Source: Grammothele lineata (Eukaryota; Basidiomycota; Agaricomycetes; Polyporales; Polyporaceae). Taken from it: a stretch of DNA of 64,000 nt. The notes beneath the pieces are model-generated. The model was given only the letters and a program-made list of their open reading frames with translations, did no database searches and was not told the origin of the DNA. The stretch is from assembly GCA_002150815.3 (NCBI GenBank), contig NDFF03000320.1, forward strand, positions 744,001 to 808,000. The letters run 5' to 3'. Position numbers and translations under genes: made by a program. Positions 1 to 9,976 of the stretch are shown one piece after another. How positions within the stretch are numbered: position 1 is the stretch's first letter; each line of letters opens with the position of its first letter.

Positions 1-639
1 GGCGTTGAGCGCGTCAAGCAGAAAGCCGAGTACCTGATCTCGGACAGTGGCACAGAGCCATCCCTCCTCAAAGATACCTCGAAACTTGATTTCATTCATT
101 TTCTTCCAATATTATCACTGCCAGAACTGTCGGAGAATTCTCGGGTGAGTCCGATAGAGGGGTACACGCAGAGTGCACATGCCGGTGAGGTCGATGAATG
201 CAGACTTGAAGCCGGCGTCTAAAGATGACGACTTCAATTCACATTGCACAAGCCGCAGAAACGAGTGTGGGCTTCTGGCTGCATTCAAGGGGTGTGAGAA
301 AAAAGGCGACGTTCGGCTAGAAACCAAGATGCCTGCAATCCGAAGATATCCATGCCAATAATCATGCCGCCCAACTCGGAAATCTGACTAGTTTGCACTG
401 ACGGTTTCCCGGCCGGATGGTCAGTTCGAAACAACCTTCCGCTACAACGCCCCTGAAGATTCCGCTACCAGGATAGAAGGTTGTGGGGAACGTCCGGAAG
501 GTTCGTGTCATTGTCGGACTCTGCCTAAACTGACCCCTGCGGAGACGCTACTTGAGGTAGAAGTGGACATCCTTGCATGGAAGATAAGGACACAGTGGCC
601 TCCTGAGCAATGTATGAGGTGCAAGACAAGAATTGTGTG

Positions 640-1020
640 AGCTGGGGTTAGCTGACGGTCCGAATCGCATTTCTTACATCCGGTCTGAGGTTTGTCAAGT
701 CTTTGGTGACTCGAGGGACATAATGATTCCACGGAACACTTAGAAATACCAGCACACTGTTTGGAGTCAGGATAAAGTATGTAGCATCTTGTTGCCCGGT
801 GTGGTCAATGCGGATGAAACCAACGCATAGAGGAGATACATAATGGTGGAAAGGGCTCATATCCGATAGCTGGTAGTACATACATACTTACCCGTCGGGA
901 GACGCCAAGCTGAGCATGTGAAGAGCGGCACAGCCACTAGTCCCTAGATCAACAGCCAGACGCCCGTCCGGATGTTGTGATGTTGCGCGACTTGTTGTCC
1001 TCCATTCCTCCTCCGAGTCC
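640..1020 (-). CDS. Possible exons of an unrecognised minus-strand gene or gene remnant
   Basis: Two stretches on the minus strand read like protein. The first, at about 1018-892, includes HPDGRLAVDLGTSG and ends at a good donor (GTAAGT, 891-886). The second, at about 870-670, includes HHYVSPLCVGFIRIDHTG and ends near another donor-like GTAAGA. I could not join them into one reading frame: the natural acceptor after the first donor would leave an intron of only about 22 bases, and upstream frames are soon stopped. Composition and splice-like sites argue for a real or recently decayed gene. It could be one of the abundant basidiomycete F-box or HET-like families, but I see no diagnostic motif. 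Bases 1-480 may carry further pieces. Confidence 0.25.
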
Positions 1021-1198
1021 GTTCACCTCCCAATCACTAGGATCAACGCTTCCACGGGTGTGGATCTGGTGTCGGACCAGCCTTCGCGGCTGTGCCAAAT
1101 TGCGTATGGACTGCTCTTCTGCGAAGACGGTCAGCTGGGCCCGTTCCTTGAGGAGCATCGGCTTCGTGGGCGGGCTATGTCGCAAATCTCCGCAGAGC

Positions 1199-1295
1199 CT
1201 TATAAGCGCTTATAAGGGTCATGGCTGCGGAGACGCTTATAACTAAACAGTCGGCTTCCCAGGGCGCTCGTAAGGCTGACGACCGTGCTTATAAG
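1199..1295. repeat. CTTATAAG palindrome array, copy 1
   Basis: The 8-base palindrome CTTATAAG occurs at 1199-1206, 1209-1216 and 1288-1295, with a one-base variant (CTTATAAC) at 1236-1243. The last unit is followed by GGACCC and then GGGGTCC, a small dyad. The same motif family recurs at 2051-2208. No reading frame is supported across it. Confidence 0.75.
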
Positions 1296-1376
1296 GACCC
1301 GGTTCCCGGGGTCCTGCGGTTGAGCGGCAATTGGAAAATCTGATCCGGGCACTTCTTTGGCGCCCTTTAGGTATAT

Positions 1377-1834
1377 ACTTTGCTTACAGCTTTTACTTAC
1401 TACTTGTACTAGAGGTCCCTTCGCTGTTATTTACCGCATCGCACTAGTCCACTTACAATTTTCGTTCTTATCGGTCTGATGCTGAGAAGCGCTTACTGAG
1501 GGCACACAATGGACACCATGGGATTCGAACTGGCGTACAAGTACATACATTACAATCGGAGGTGACTACCAAAACCACTACACGATACGAGCCTTAGGAA
1601 CATAGGAACTTAAATCATTATCTCAGCATCTTTGGGCGCGGACTTCGTACTTCGTATTAATTCTTCCCAGAGCCGCCCCGGACCATCATAATCCTGCTAC
1701 ATAGCCTCGGAGGGGCTGCGCCGTACTCACCCATATAAGCTGCTTGGCCATGAGAGCCCCATCGCTTCATGGTGCTAGTTCCGAGTTTCGAGTGACGTTA
1801 TGTAGAACGCAGTAAGTAAGCTGTAAGCAATAGT
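1377..1834. repeat. Inverted-repeat-bounded segment of about 458 bases
   Basis: The sequence starting at 1377 (TTGCTTACAGCTT core) is repeated as its reverse complement at 1811-1834 (AAGCTGTAAGCAA core). About 22 of 24 positions match, with a two-base insertion in the left copy. The segment between holds a tRNA-like sequence and no supported gene. It may be a small non-autonomous element, but the repeats are short and I found no clear target site duplication. Confidence 0.4.
1511..1593 (-). ncRNA. tRNA-like sequence (tRNA pseudogene or SINE head)
   Basis: Read on the minus strand, it carries an A-box-like TCGTGTAGTGG (1585-1575) and a near-perfect B box AGTTCGAATCC (1531-1521), about 45 bases apart, followed by CATGGTGTCCA like a tRNA 3' end. 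The 5' half (GTGTAGTGGTT, then TCAC and TCCG) resembles fungal tRNA-Val. The T-arm and acceptor stems do not pair, so it should not fold as a working tRNA. A pol III promoter with broken stems, sitting in a repeat-rich stretch, suggests a tRNA-derived SINE or a decayed tRNA gene. Confidence 0.5.
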
Positions 1835-2050
1835 GAAACAAGCATGCAGCGGGCGCATTACTCAGTATGTGGGCTTACTTATAGTCTCCCCCGGGCTGAC
1901 TCTCAAAGCTATAGTTAGTGTGGATGCGTAGCGATGTCTATCTACTTAACCTGACGTACATCCGACGCTTTCTGCAGATCGATATGACCATAATACACCA
2001 AACGCTGCCCCGCCAAGGCAAGACGGAGCGCGCTTGCTGGGGCGCGAATG

Positions 2051-2208
2051 CTTATAAGCCGGATTCTCAGGGAACCAGCCACCTTACAAGCACTTTGACG
2101 CCCTTATGAGCGCCTGGGCACTCATAAGGACCCGGGAGCGGCTCATAAGGGCGCTCGACGGCTTATAAGCCGCTTATCAGGGACTGATAAGCCCGGGGTC
2201 CTTATAAG
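2051..2208. repeat. CTTATAAG palindrome array, copy 2
   Basis: CTTATAAG lies at 2051-2058, 2162-2169 and 2201-2208. Variants with one changed base (CTTATGAG, CTCATAAG twice, CTTATCAG, CTGATAAG) lie at 2103-2110, 2121-2128, 2142-2149, 2173-2180 and 2184-2191. Two longer arms, ATAAGGACCCGGG at about 2124 and CCCGGGGTCCTTAT at about 2192, are inverted repeats, so the block can fold back. It lies about 600 bases upstream of the glutaminase start. Confidence 0.75.
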
Positions 2209-2759
2209 GGTCCCCCGAGATTTCCGACATACCGATGACGACAGAATTCGCGTCTGCCGCCATACGGCACGGGTTGGGTTTGACAGCATTCCCGCAAGCT
2301 TCGCCCGGTGCACAGGTGAGTCAGCTCTCTGCCCCATCAGGCCTTCAGGTATCAGAGACTTCTTCGCGGGCTCGCGGGCCTCGCCATTACCTGCTGCAGC
2401 CGAACGAACCCTCCCTGTGTGCAATCCCGTGGGCGATCGCTGCCGTTTGAACTTGTGGATCCATCACGCTCCCGAGTTTGACGAGCCAGGGACAATGCAT
2501 CATGAGCTGATATATCGGCCTCCTCCACCCGACCTCCGTCTTCTTTCTCGTGCCGTTGCGTCACATTGCGGCTCACCTGACCGGCGTTCAACGTGTTCCA
2601 AGACACAAAATCAGGTCGCGATGCCCCCTTCCGAGGCCTTCTGAGGTCTCGAATACTCACGAGCACACCCGAGCACAAGGCCCTCCACCCCCTACGGCGC
2701 GTATTTGTCGCTACTGCGTATTGATCGTTACCCTTACGCACAGCGCATCGCTTCCCACC

Positions 2760-2813
2760 GTATTTAACTGGCACGCTCCACTCCGCCACGCCCTTCCTCA
2801 CCTTTGCGCGATC
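2760..2813 (+). promoter_or_regulatory. Core promoter of the glutaminase gene
   Basis: A TATA-like TATTTAA at 2760-2766 is followed by a pyrimidine-rich leader (CTCCACTCCGCCACGCCC) that runs to the start codon at 2814. The spacing of about 50 bases suits a short 5' leader. Confidence 0.4.
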
Positions 2814-5800
2814 ATGTACGCGCTGTCCCTCATTGCCGCCGTGTCATCGATTGTCCTCGCGCCCGTGCTGGGAGCGGTGACATGGGACGCAACTCCCTTC
2901 AATCCGGCATCCGTGCCGCTTGCGGTCCGGACGCCTTACGTCTCCGCCTGGCTCGCACAAGGCTCGGGCACGGCTTTGAACGATGCTTGGCCTACATTCT
3001 GGACTGGTAGTGTGAGTTCGTCGTCTCGTAAATGCTTCTTGTACTCATCGGACGTCATAGATCCTTGGTTGGGCAGGGTTTGTCAAGGTTGATGGTACCG
3101 CGTACAACTGGCTCGGCGTTCCTGCCGTCTCCGGGGCGACATTCTCAAAGGCCGCTCAGAAAAGTCTCACTGTAAGTAGGCATGATGCGCCGTCTCCTGA
3201 AATATCTCGCTTACCCATTTCCATAGTTTACGTCTACTCAGAGCATCTTCATGATGTCAACTGGTCCCGTCGACCTGACCATCACTTTCCTTAGCCCTGT
3301 GGAGGTTTGTCGCAATGCCAATTTCCAACCATTCCGCGCTGATCCCGAGTACAACAGACCGATGACCTTGTCCTTCAATCCATTCCCTTCTCCTATGTCT
3401 CTGTTTCGGCTGCATCGACGGACGGCAACTCGCACAGCGTACAGCTCTACACAGACATCAGCGCGGAGTGGGTCACTGGCGACAACAGCCTTACAGCTAA
3501 CTGGACGACAACCACAGGCGACGTGCTTACCCACCAAGTACAGCTCGAGTCACAGACCGTCTACAGCGAGATCAGTGACCACATCCAGCGTACGTACCTA
3601 GTGATCAGGCCACCTTTTCGACTCGGTGCTAACTGCGCTTTAAGAGGGCTCCGCTTACCACGCCACGCTCAACACCCAAGGCGCGACGTGGCAGTCCGGC
3701 GAGGACGTTGTCGTCCGTGCCCAGTTCATCAACAACGGTCACCTGCCCAACACCGCGGACACTCAGTTTCGCGCAGTGTCCGACCGCTGGCCCGTTTTCG
3801 CGTTCGCGCACGACCTCGGCACGGTCTCGGGCCCCACATCGCCCACTGTGTATGTGGTCGGACACGTGAGAGACCCCGCGGTGCAGTACATCATTGCGAA
3901 CAACGGTCGCCAAGACCGCAGCTTGCTCTTCTGGACCAAGTTCTCGACTGTCGCGGATTTGGTGAGTCCCGAGCAGACACAACGGTATTCGTGAGCTCAG
4001 GTCTAATGCAATGCCGCTGAGGCTAGATTTCGACGTTCATCAATGACTACGCCAACGCCCTGTCGCGTGCGCAGACGTTCGACGCGAAGGTCAAGTCTGA
4101 CGCAGAGAAGATCTCTTCCGACTACGCAGACATCGTGGCGCTGTCGATTCGTCAGACGCTGGGCGCATGTGAGATCACCATCTCCAAGAACAGCGATGAC
4201 TCGTTTAACACTGACGATATTACGACGTTCATGAAAGGTGCGTTTTCAATGGTATCGTACCAGTGGCAGGAAATTAATGGTACTATACAGAGATCTCCAG
4301 CGATGGTGTGAGTGGTCCGCGTTCGCGTAGGACAGTGTAACGAGATGCTGAGGGTGACCCGACTAGAACACCAATACCGTGGACGTGATCTTTCCATCAT
4401 GGCCGCTCTTCCTCTATACGAACGCCGTGATCGGCAAGCAGATGCTCCTCCCTCTCTTCGAGTACCAGGCTAGCGGCCAATACCCGAACCCATGGGCTGT
4501 CCACGACATGGGTGCTCACTATCCTCAGGCTATCGGCCATAACGACGGTAAGTGTGATGCATTGTATGGCTCTCTCGGATGTTAATCCGCCTCAGGCAAG
4601 GATGAAGCGATGCAAGTCGAGGGTACGGTGCTTTCTGCTTGCCGCCTAGAATTTTCCACTCACAATCGCGTGCAGAGAGTGGCAATATGCTCATCATGAC
4701 CCTCAGCTACACCCAAAAGACGGGCGACACGTTCATCATCGACAATTTTGTGAGCTTAACTTCCCTACTTCCCTCATGCCCACGTTTTCATCAAGCTCGC
4801 GTTACAGTTCGACCTGCTTGACCAATGGACCGGCTTCTTGATCACGGACTCGCTCATCCCCGCGAACCAGCTCAGCACGGATGACTTCGCAGGAACGCTC
4901 GCGAACCAGACCAATCTCGCTATCAAGGGTATCGTGGGCATCAAGGCCATGTCCGAAATTGCCAAGCTTACGGGCGACACTGCGAAGGCGGACAACTACA
5001 GCGTGAGTGCTGCGAGCTGGATCTGGAGATGGTTTTAACAGCGATAGATTTCTATCAGTCTATCGCAGCGTCGTATGTCTCACAGTGGCAGGACCTTGCG
5101 CTATCCTCCGACAAGCAACACTTAACCCTCGCCGTGCGTGCCTCCGCCACCCTATAGGTGCAACTACCTTCGTGCTCACGACACGATACTAGTACGGCCA
5201 GAACGACACGTGGGGTTTGGCTTACAACCTCTACGCTGACAAGTTGCTGGGTACCAATATCTTCCCCGAATCCATATTTGAGCTCCGTTAGTACCAGTAT
5301 CCTTCCCCTGCGGGACAAGATTGACGTCGAATCTCCAGAGACCAGCTGGTACAGCACGCATGCCAGTACGTGTTTGGTCCAGTATCACCTGTTTGGTCCC
5401 CCGCTTACACAGATCTACAGACGCCTTCGGCGTGCCTCTCGACACCCGGTGAGAATGATCTGCCAGCGATTCATATCCCCGTATGTGTACTGACGTGCCT
5501 GGACGTACGTTATCGCTCACAGCCACACATATACAAAGTCTGGTAAGTCCCTCTGTGCCTATTACTTTGTGCATTCAATCATGTTGTGACGTATGACTAT
5601 AGATTGGGAGATTTGGACGTCGGCGCTCGTGACGACGACCGCGATGCGCGACACGCTCATTGGTGCGGTGCGCAAGTACGCCGCGGATGGGCTGAGCTCG
5701 CAGCCTCTCGGTGATTGGTACGAAACTACAGACGGTTCCGTTGAAGGCTTCAGGGCGCGTCCTGTCGTCGGCGGGCACCTTGCTCACGTTCGTGTCGTAT

Positions 5801-5861
5801 TTTCCCTCTGCCTATATTGGGGTACTTATTGTCCTTGACTTTCTAGCTGGCTCTGCAATAG
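2814..5861 (+). CDS. Secreted glutaminase A family protein (GtaA-like)
   Basis: Predicted extracellular glutaminase, hydrolysing L-glutamine to glutamate and ammonia. The start gives a signal peptide (MYALSLIAAVSSIVLAPVLG) with cleavage expected near residue 20. The family N-terminal block follows (SVPLAVRTPYVSAW, then LNDAWPTFWTG), then FVKVDGTAYNWLG, FTSTQSIFMMSTGPVDLTI and the DUF5127/DUF4965/DUF1793-type central and C-terminal regions (YGQNDTWGLAYNLYAD near 5200, DWEIWTSALVTTTAMRDTL near 5605). The gene is broken by roughly a dozen introns of 50-80 bases. The last exon appears to be the few codons before the TAG at 5859-5861, giving the family ending VVGGHLA...LALQ. Family proteins are about 650-700 residues, which fits. 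Function is inferred from the GtaA family; some members are annotated only as DUF4965 proteins. Confidence 0.85.
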
Positions 5862-6411
5862 ATCGAGGCGACATGGCAGTCGTAGGGGATGGAGTTCACA
5901 CATGACGATGCGCTCAAACTAAAGATTCCGACATGTATTGTATGTACTGACAAAGAGATGCTGATTCGAAACTTGGCTTCGTTCGTGAACGAGCAGCTGA
6001 GCTTGGGCGTTCTCGTACGTGACGTCATCAGCCACAGGGATAGCGAACTTGCGAAAGCAGGAATCGAAGCAGACCACGCACCGGCTGCCGTGGCAGTGAA
6101 GGATCTCGAGAGGACCTCGCGACGTGCTCTTCGCTCCTCTGAATATACATGTACAGGAGCATGGGTGCCCGAAGCGGAATAGTCATGAACGTCGCCTGGA
6201 TGGCTTTCCCACTGACGCGGTCACATGACTCCGATGCGAAGCCTCAGATCGCGGCTGTGACGCATTGTCTGCTGCCACGATCGAGAGCTGCTGTACGTAC
6301 AAGAACTCGGGTTTGGCCTCAACCTCCCGCTCAAACCACGTTCAACTTTCCCCCAACCCCTGGCCTCACGCCGCTCCAGTCATCGTCATTCTCCGTCTCA
6401 GCCTCCTCAGC
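5862..6411. other. Intergenic: glutaminase 3' end and photolyase upstream region
   Basis: No gene is supported here. An open frame of 97 codons at 5889-6182 has no family resemblance or splice support. The right part is a pyrimidine-rich leader before the photolyase start. Confidence 0.5.
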
Positions 6412-8660
6412 ATGGCCAAGAGGGCGCGCAGCCTGTCCACACCTTCCATCCGCGAAGCCTCCGAAGCTGACGGCGCAATGAAGAAGACGCGATCCGACGT
6501 TAAGTTCCTTCCAAACAAGATTTCCACGGCGGAGAACGCAGCCAAGGTGGACGCAAACCCGCCTCTTCTCCAGCTGCTTGAAACTCTCCGCAGGGCGCCA
6601 AAGAAATCCTCGAAGGGGGATTGTGTTGTCTATTGGATGAGGATGGAGGACCTAAGGAGTGAGTTAGGGCCATAACCTCGAGCACTGTATGAAGACTAAC
6701 TGCAGTCTAGTCCGAGACAACAGAGCTCTATCCCAAGCCTCAGAGCAAGCTCAGCGCGACAACGTTCCACTCATCGCACTACACGTCTTCAGCCCCCAAG
6801 ATTACATTGCACATGACCGTAGTGCACGCAGGATCGACTTCACCCTCCGGAACTTGCAGATCATACGGGTAAGGACCTCTCCACAATCTGCCGAAACGAG
6901 GAATTTAGTTGTATTTCACCATAGTCCGAGCTAGCCAAACTAGACATACCCTTGTACACCGTGTCGCACACGCCACGCACAAAAATCCCGGAATTCGTTC
7001 ATAGTTTGCTCAAAGAGTGGAGGGCCTCTCACATCTTCGCGAACATGGAATATGAAGTCGATGAGCTGCGTAGAGACCTAGCGCTATCCAGGATCGCGAA
7101 CAAAGAGGGCAAGGCGTTATGCACCTTTGTGCATGACAAGTGTATAGTGGCTCCGGGGGATGTCATGACTAAAGATGGCAGAGGATACACAGTGAGTATC
7201 CCTACAAGTGTTTTCTATGCCAGACGACTCATGAGCCAAGGTCTACTCGCCCTTCCTTCGTATGTGGAAACCGGTAGTCGACCAAGCGACAGAGAATCAC
7301 ATCGCACAAGCGGCCGCACCCGCAGCAAACGACTCTTCAGTCCGCTCTCATGCTGTATATGGGAGATTGTTTGACGTCAAGGTGCCGGTGGAGATTGAAG
7401 GTTTCTCACTTGATCCGGAGGAACGCAAGAGAATGTCTCAGTATTGGCATGCTGGGGAAGATGCCGCGCATCAGGTCAGACATAGGCAAATTGGCTTGCA
7501 CACTCGCACTCACTAGCAGCATGTTGGCAGATGTTACAGCAATTCTTGTGTAATGTGTCGCATGCATCGCGCCTGGGAGCAGTTGACCCTCTCAAAGGGG
7601 ACAGACATGAAGCAAAGAATCCCGCAAAACAAGGTCGTCTGGCGAAGTATGGGGATGACAGGGACCGCATGGATTCTGACACAACGAGTCGCATGAGGTA
7701 AAAAGTCAATACTATCTCGGAACGTAGCCTGCCAGTACTTACCCACCTGCAGCCCATACCTAGCCGCTGGTATAATTTCTGCACGCACATGCATTCGGGA
7801 AGCGCTTGAAGTGTGCGGAAAGAAGAAGGTGGACACGAGTCGAGACACCGGCGTGGGGAGATGGATCCAGGAGATTGGTAGGTGCGATGCATTCGCTGGA
7901 GGGTCGATACTGATTCATGTGTATGCCTAGCATGGCGCGACTTCTACACGCACATCCTAGCGCTGTACCCGCGAGTGTCCATGGGGCGGCCGTTCCTAGA
8001 AAAGTATGCGGACGTGCAGTGGGAGACACAGGAAGAGCATCTCCTGGCATGGAAGGAAGGACGCACGGGCGTACCGATAGTCGACGCCGCAATGAGGCAA
8101 GCACGCGAGATGGGTTGGATGCACAATCGCGGCCGCATGATTGCGGCGATGTTCTTGACAAAGGACCTGATGATTGATTGGCGGCTGGGCGAGAAGGTGA
8201 GGAAGTCGATAATTGTTGATGCAGAGAGTAACTGACGGACGCGACGGCAGTATTTCATGGAACAGCTCATAGACGGCGACCTTGCCTCGAACAATGGCGG
8301 TTGGCAGTGGAGCGCTAGCACTGGGGTAGATCCTGCGCCCTACTTCAGGATTTTCAACCCGTATACGCAAAGTCAGAAGGTATGTATTGTGAGGAGTTAG
8401 TCGTGGCAATTAGGCTCACCTTACGCGAAGACTGACCCTGGAGGGGAATATATTCGGGCATTCGTACCGGAACTTGCGAACGTCAGAGGATCAGGTACGC
8501 CGGATGAACTGGATCCCTAAGCTACGCTGACCCGATGTTAGAAATCCACAATCCGCCTCCGAACGTTGCCGACAAATTGGGTTACCCACGACCGCTCGTG
8601 GACCATCACGAGGCGAAGCAGCGGGCAATCAATCGGTATAAGAACATTGGGAGCACTTAG
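6412..8660 (+). CDS. PHR1: Class I CPD photolyase
   Basis: Light-driven repair of cyclobutane pyrimidine dimers, with FAD as catalytic cofactor. The basic N-terminus ([16 protein letters not shown], then KKTRSD) looks like a nuclear signal. The photolyase antenna domain follows: [24 protein letters not shown] and [14 protein letters not shown]. After introns come [13 protein letters not shown] (at 7240) and the FAD-binding domain: [31 protein letters not shown], the substrate/FAD region [20 protein letters not shown], and [11 protein letters not shown] before [11 protein letters not shown], which holds conserved tryptophans. It ends [19 protein letters not shown]. The start at 6412 is chosen because the family N-terminus begins about there. 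An in-frame ATG at 6265 would add 49 residues. The family assignment is secure from several independent motifs. Confidence 0.93.
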
Positions 8661-8799
8661 GCACTCTACGCATGAGCTGGTAATACAGCATACACGCTGC
8701 TACACCCAGCCTTCTTGTACATTAGCCAATAGTAGTGTATTCTCTGAGAACAAATGAAAGCACATGCATAACCATGAAAGCCGTAGTATAAGTCGGAGC

Positions 8800-9740
8800 T
8801 CAGTCGTCCAGGTCGAAATCGGAATCGTCATCTCGCTGTCCTCGTCCGCGTATTTGCTGCCTGACCACGGGTTTGACACCGTATGTCACTGAGGGGCCAA
8901 CAGAATCATCCTTCTTGATCACGCCTACTTTGTCCTCAGTATTGAGGCGGATAGAGCTCGACAGTTCACATACCACTGTTTAGCAACTTCCATTCTAGTG
9001 TGGCTGTCTCAAACTGGTCTGAATTACCCAATTCCTCGAAGCCCACAATCCTATGCCCAAGTGGGATCAAGACGATGCATGAGAGGAAAGGAGGATATGC
9101 AACCGACCTGTCTTGCGACTTCCCGTTAATGAAGGTCATCACGCACGGCAGAACTTTGATGCCGAGTCTCTCGACGAGCCACGGGACATTCTCAACGAAA
9201 ACGCGGAAGAAAAGCGTGTTGAAGTACTTCGGCGCGAGCCTTTGGAGGTGCTTGTCCATGATCTCGCAACGCTTGAATTTGTGGTGGAAAAAGTGGATGA
9301 CACAGCGCGGCTTGTTCCTGAAAGGGCGTGTATGAGCATCCTGTTACCGGATCTCCAATCTCATAGCTGCACGGAAGGCGCAAGCCACACTCACGCGCTT
9401 AGCTTGATGACCTCTTTCTCGTCCGTTACTTCCCTGTACTGTCCATACCCATCGCTCTTCATCTGTTGGAGATGTTCCATCCTGAACGGCGTGTCGGCGC
9501 CATCAGCGACGAAGGGCAGGGGCGAGAACTAGAGGCTGATGCGGTGAGGAAGAGGGCACCTTACTCTCGCTTGAGCTGGTCCATGCCGCGTTCACGAAAC
9601 GCGGCACTGGAGTCGTTCTCAATTTCGGCCTCGAGCTCGGCGAAGATGTCTTCATCATCTAGGCCTGCTGAGGTTGCGCTCGTGCTAGGCTCATTGAGAC
9701 GGTTAATGAATGTGTTGACCTTCGCGTCATGTTCTGACAT
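8800..9740 (-). CDS. PLP1: Phosducin-like / TXNDC9-type thioredoxin-fold protein
   Basis: Orthologue of TXNDC9 (yeast Plp1), a cytosolic thioredoxin-fold cofactor linked to chaperonin (CCT) folding of tubulin and actin. The start MSEHDAKVNTFINRLNEP leads into an acidic helix (DDEDIFAELEAEIEN) and GMDQLKRE. The thioredoxin-like domain shows CVIHFFHHKFKRCEIMDKHL, YFNTLFFRVFVENVPWLVER and IKVLPCVMTFINGKS, then IVGFEELGNSDQFETATLEW. The tail is acidic and polar and ends DDDSDFDLDD. As in the family, no redox CxxC is present, so a reductase role is unlikely. Introns fall near 9090-9120, 9315-9400 and 9530-9560. It is head-to-head with Pelota, 236 bases between start codons. Confidence 0.9.
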
Positions 9741-9976
9741 ATTCTTTGCGGAGGTTGTGATTGTGAGGCCAAGTTCGACAGGAATCAGGATGGTGAGATT
9801 TTAGACTAGACTCGGAGGTCTACTGACAAGAGATCTCGGTCGAACGGAATGGCCGTGACGGTGTATGCGCGTTTTTGGAGAATGGTTCTCACGGATGCTG
9901 TTTGGTGAGGTAATGAGGACAGACCAGTACCACTGGGTGGTCAGGGCCGACTCAGCCACCAACTACAGCTGCAGAC
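9741..9976. promoter_or_regulatory. Shared promoter of PLP1/TXNDC9 and Pelota
   Basis: These 236 bases separate two divergent start codons. I see no clear TATA box; the region is mixed in composition. Both genes are housekeeping, so a bidirectional nucleosome-free promoter is the simplest reading. Confidence 0.5.

Noticed and set aside
1511..1593. A functional tRNA gene
   Set aside because: A and B boxes are present, but the acceptor stem and T stem do not pair, so I list it only as tRNA-like.
5889..6182. A 97-codon open frame between the glutaminase and the photolyase
   Set aside because: It has no family resemblance, no strong start context, and lies where the glutaminase 3' UTR is expected.
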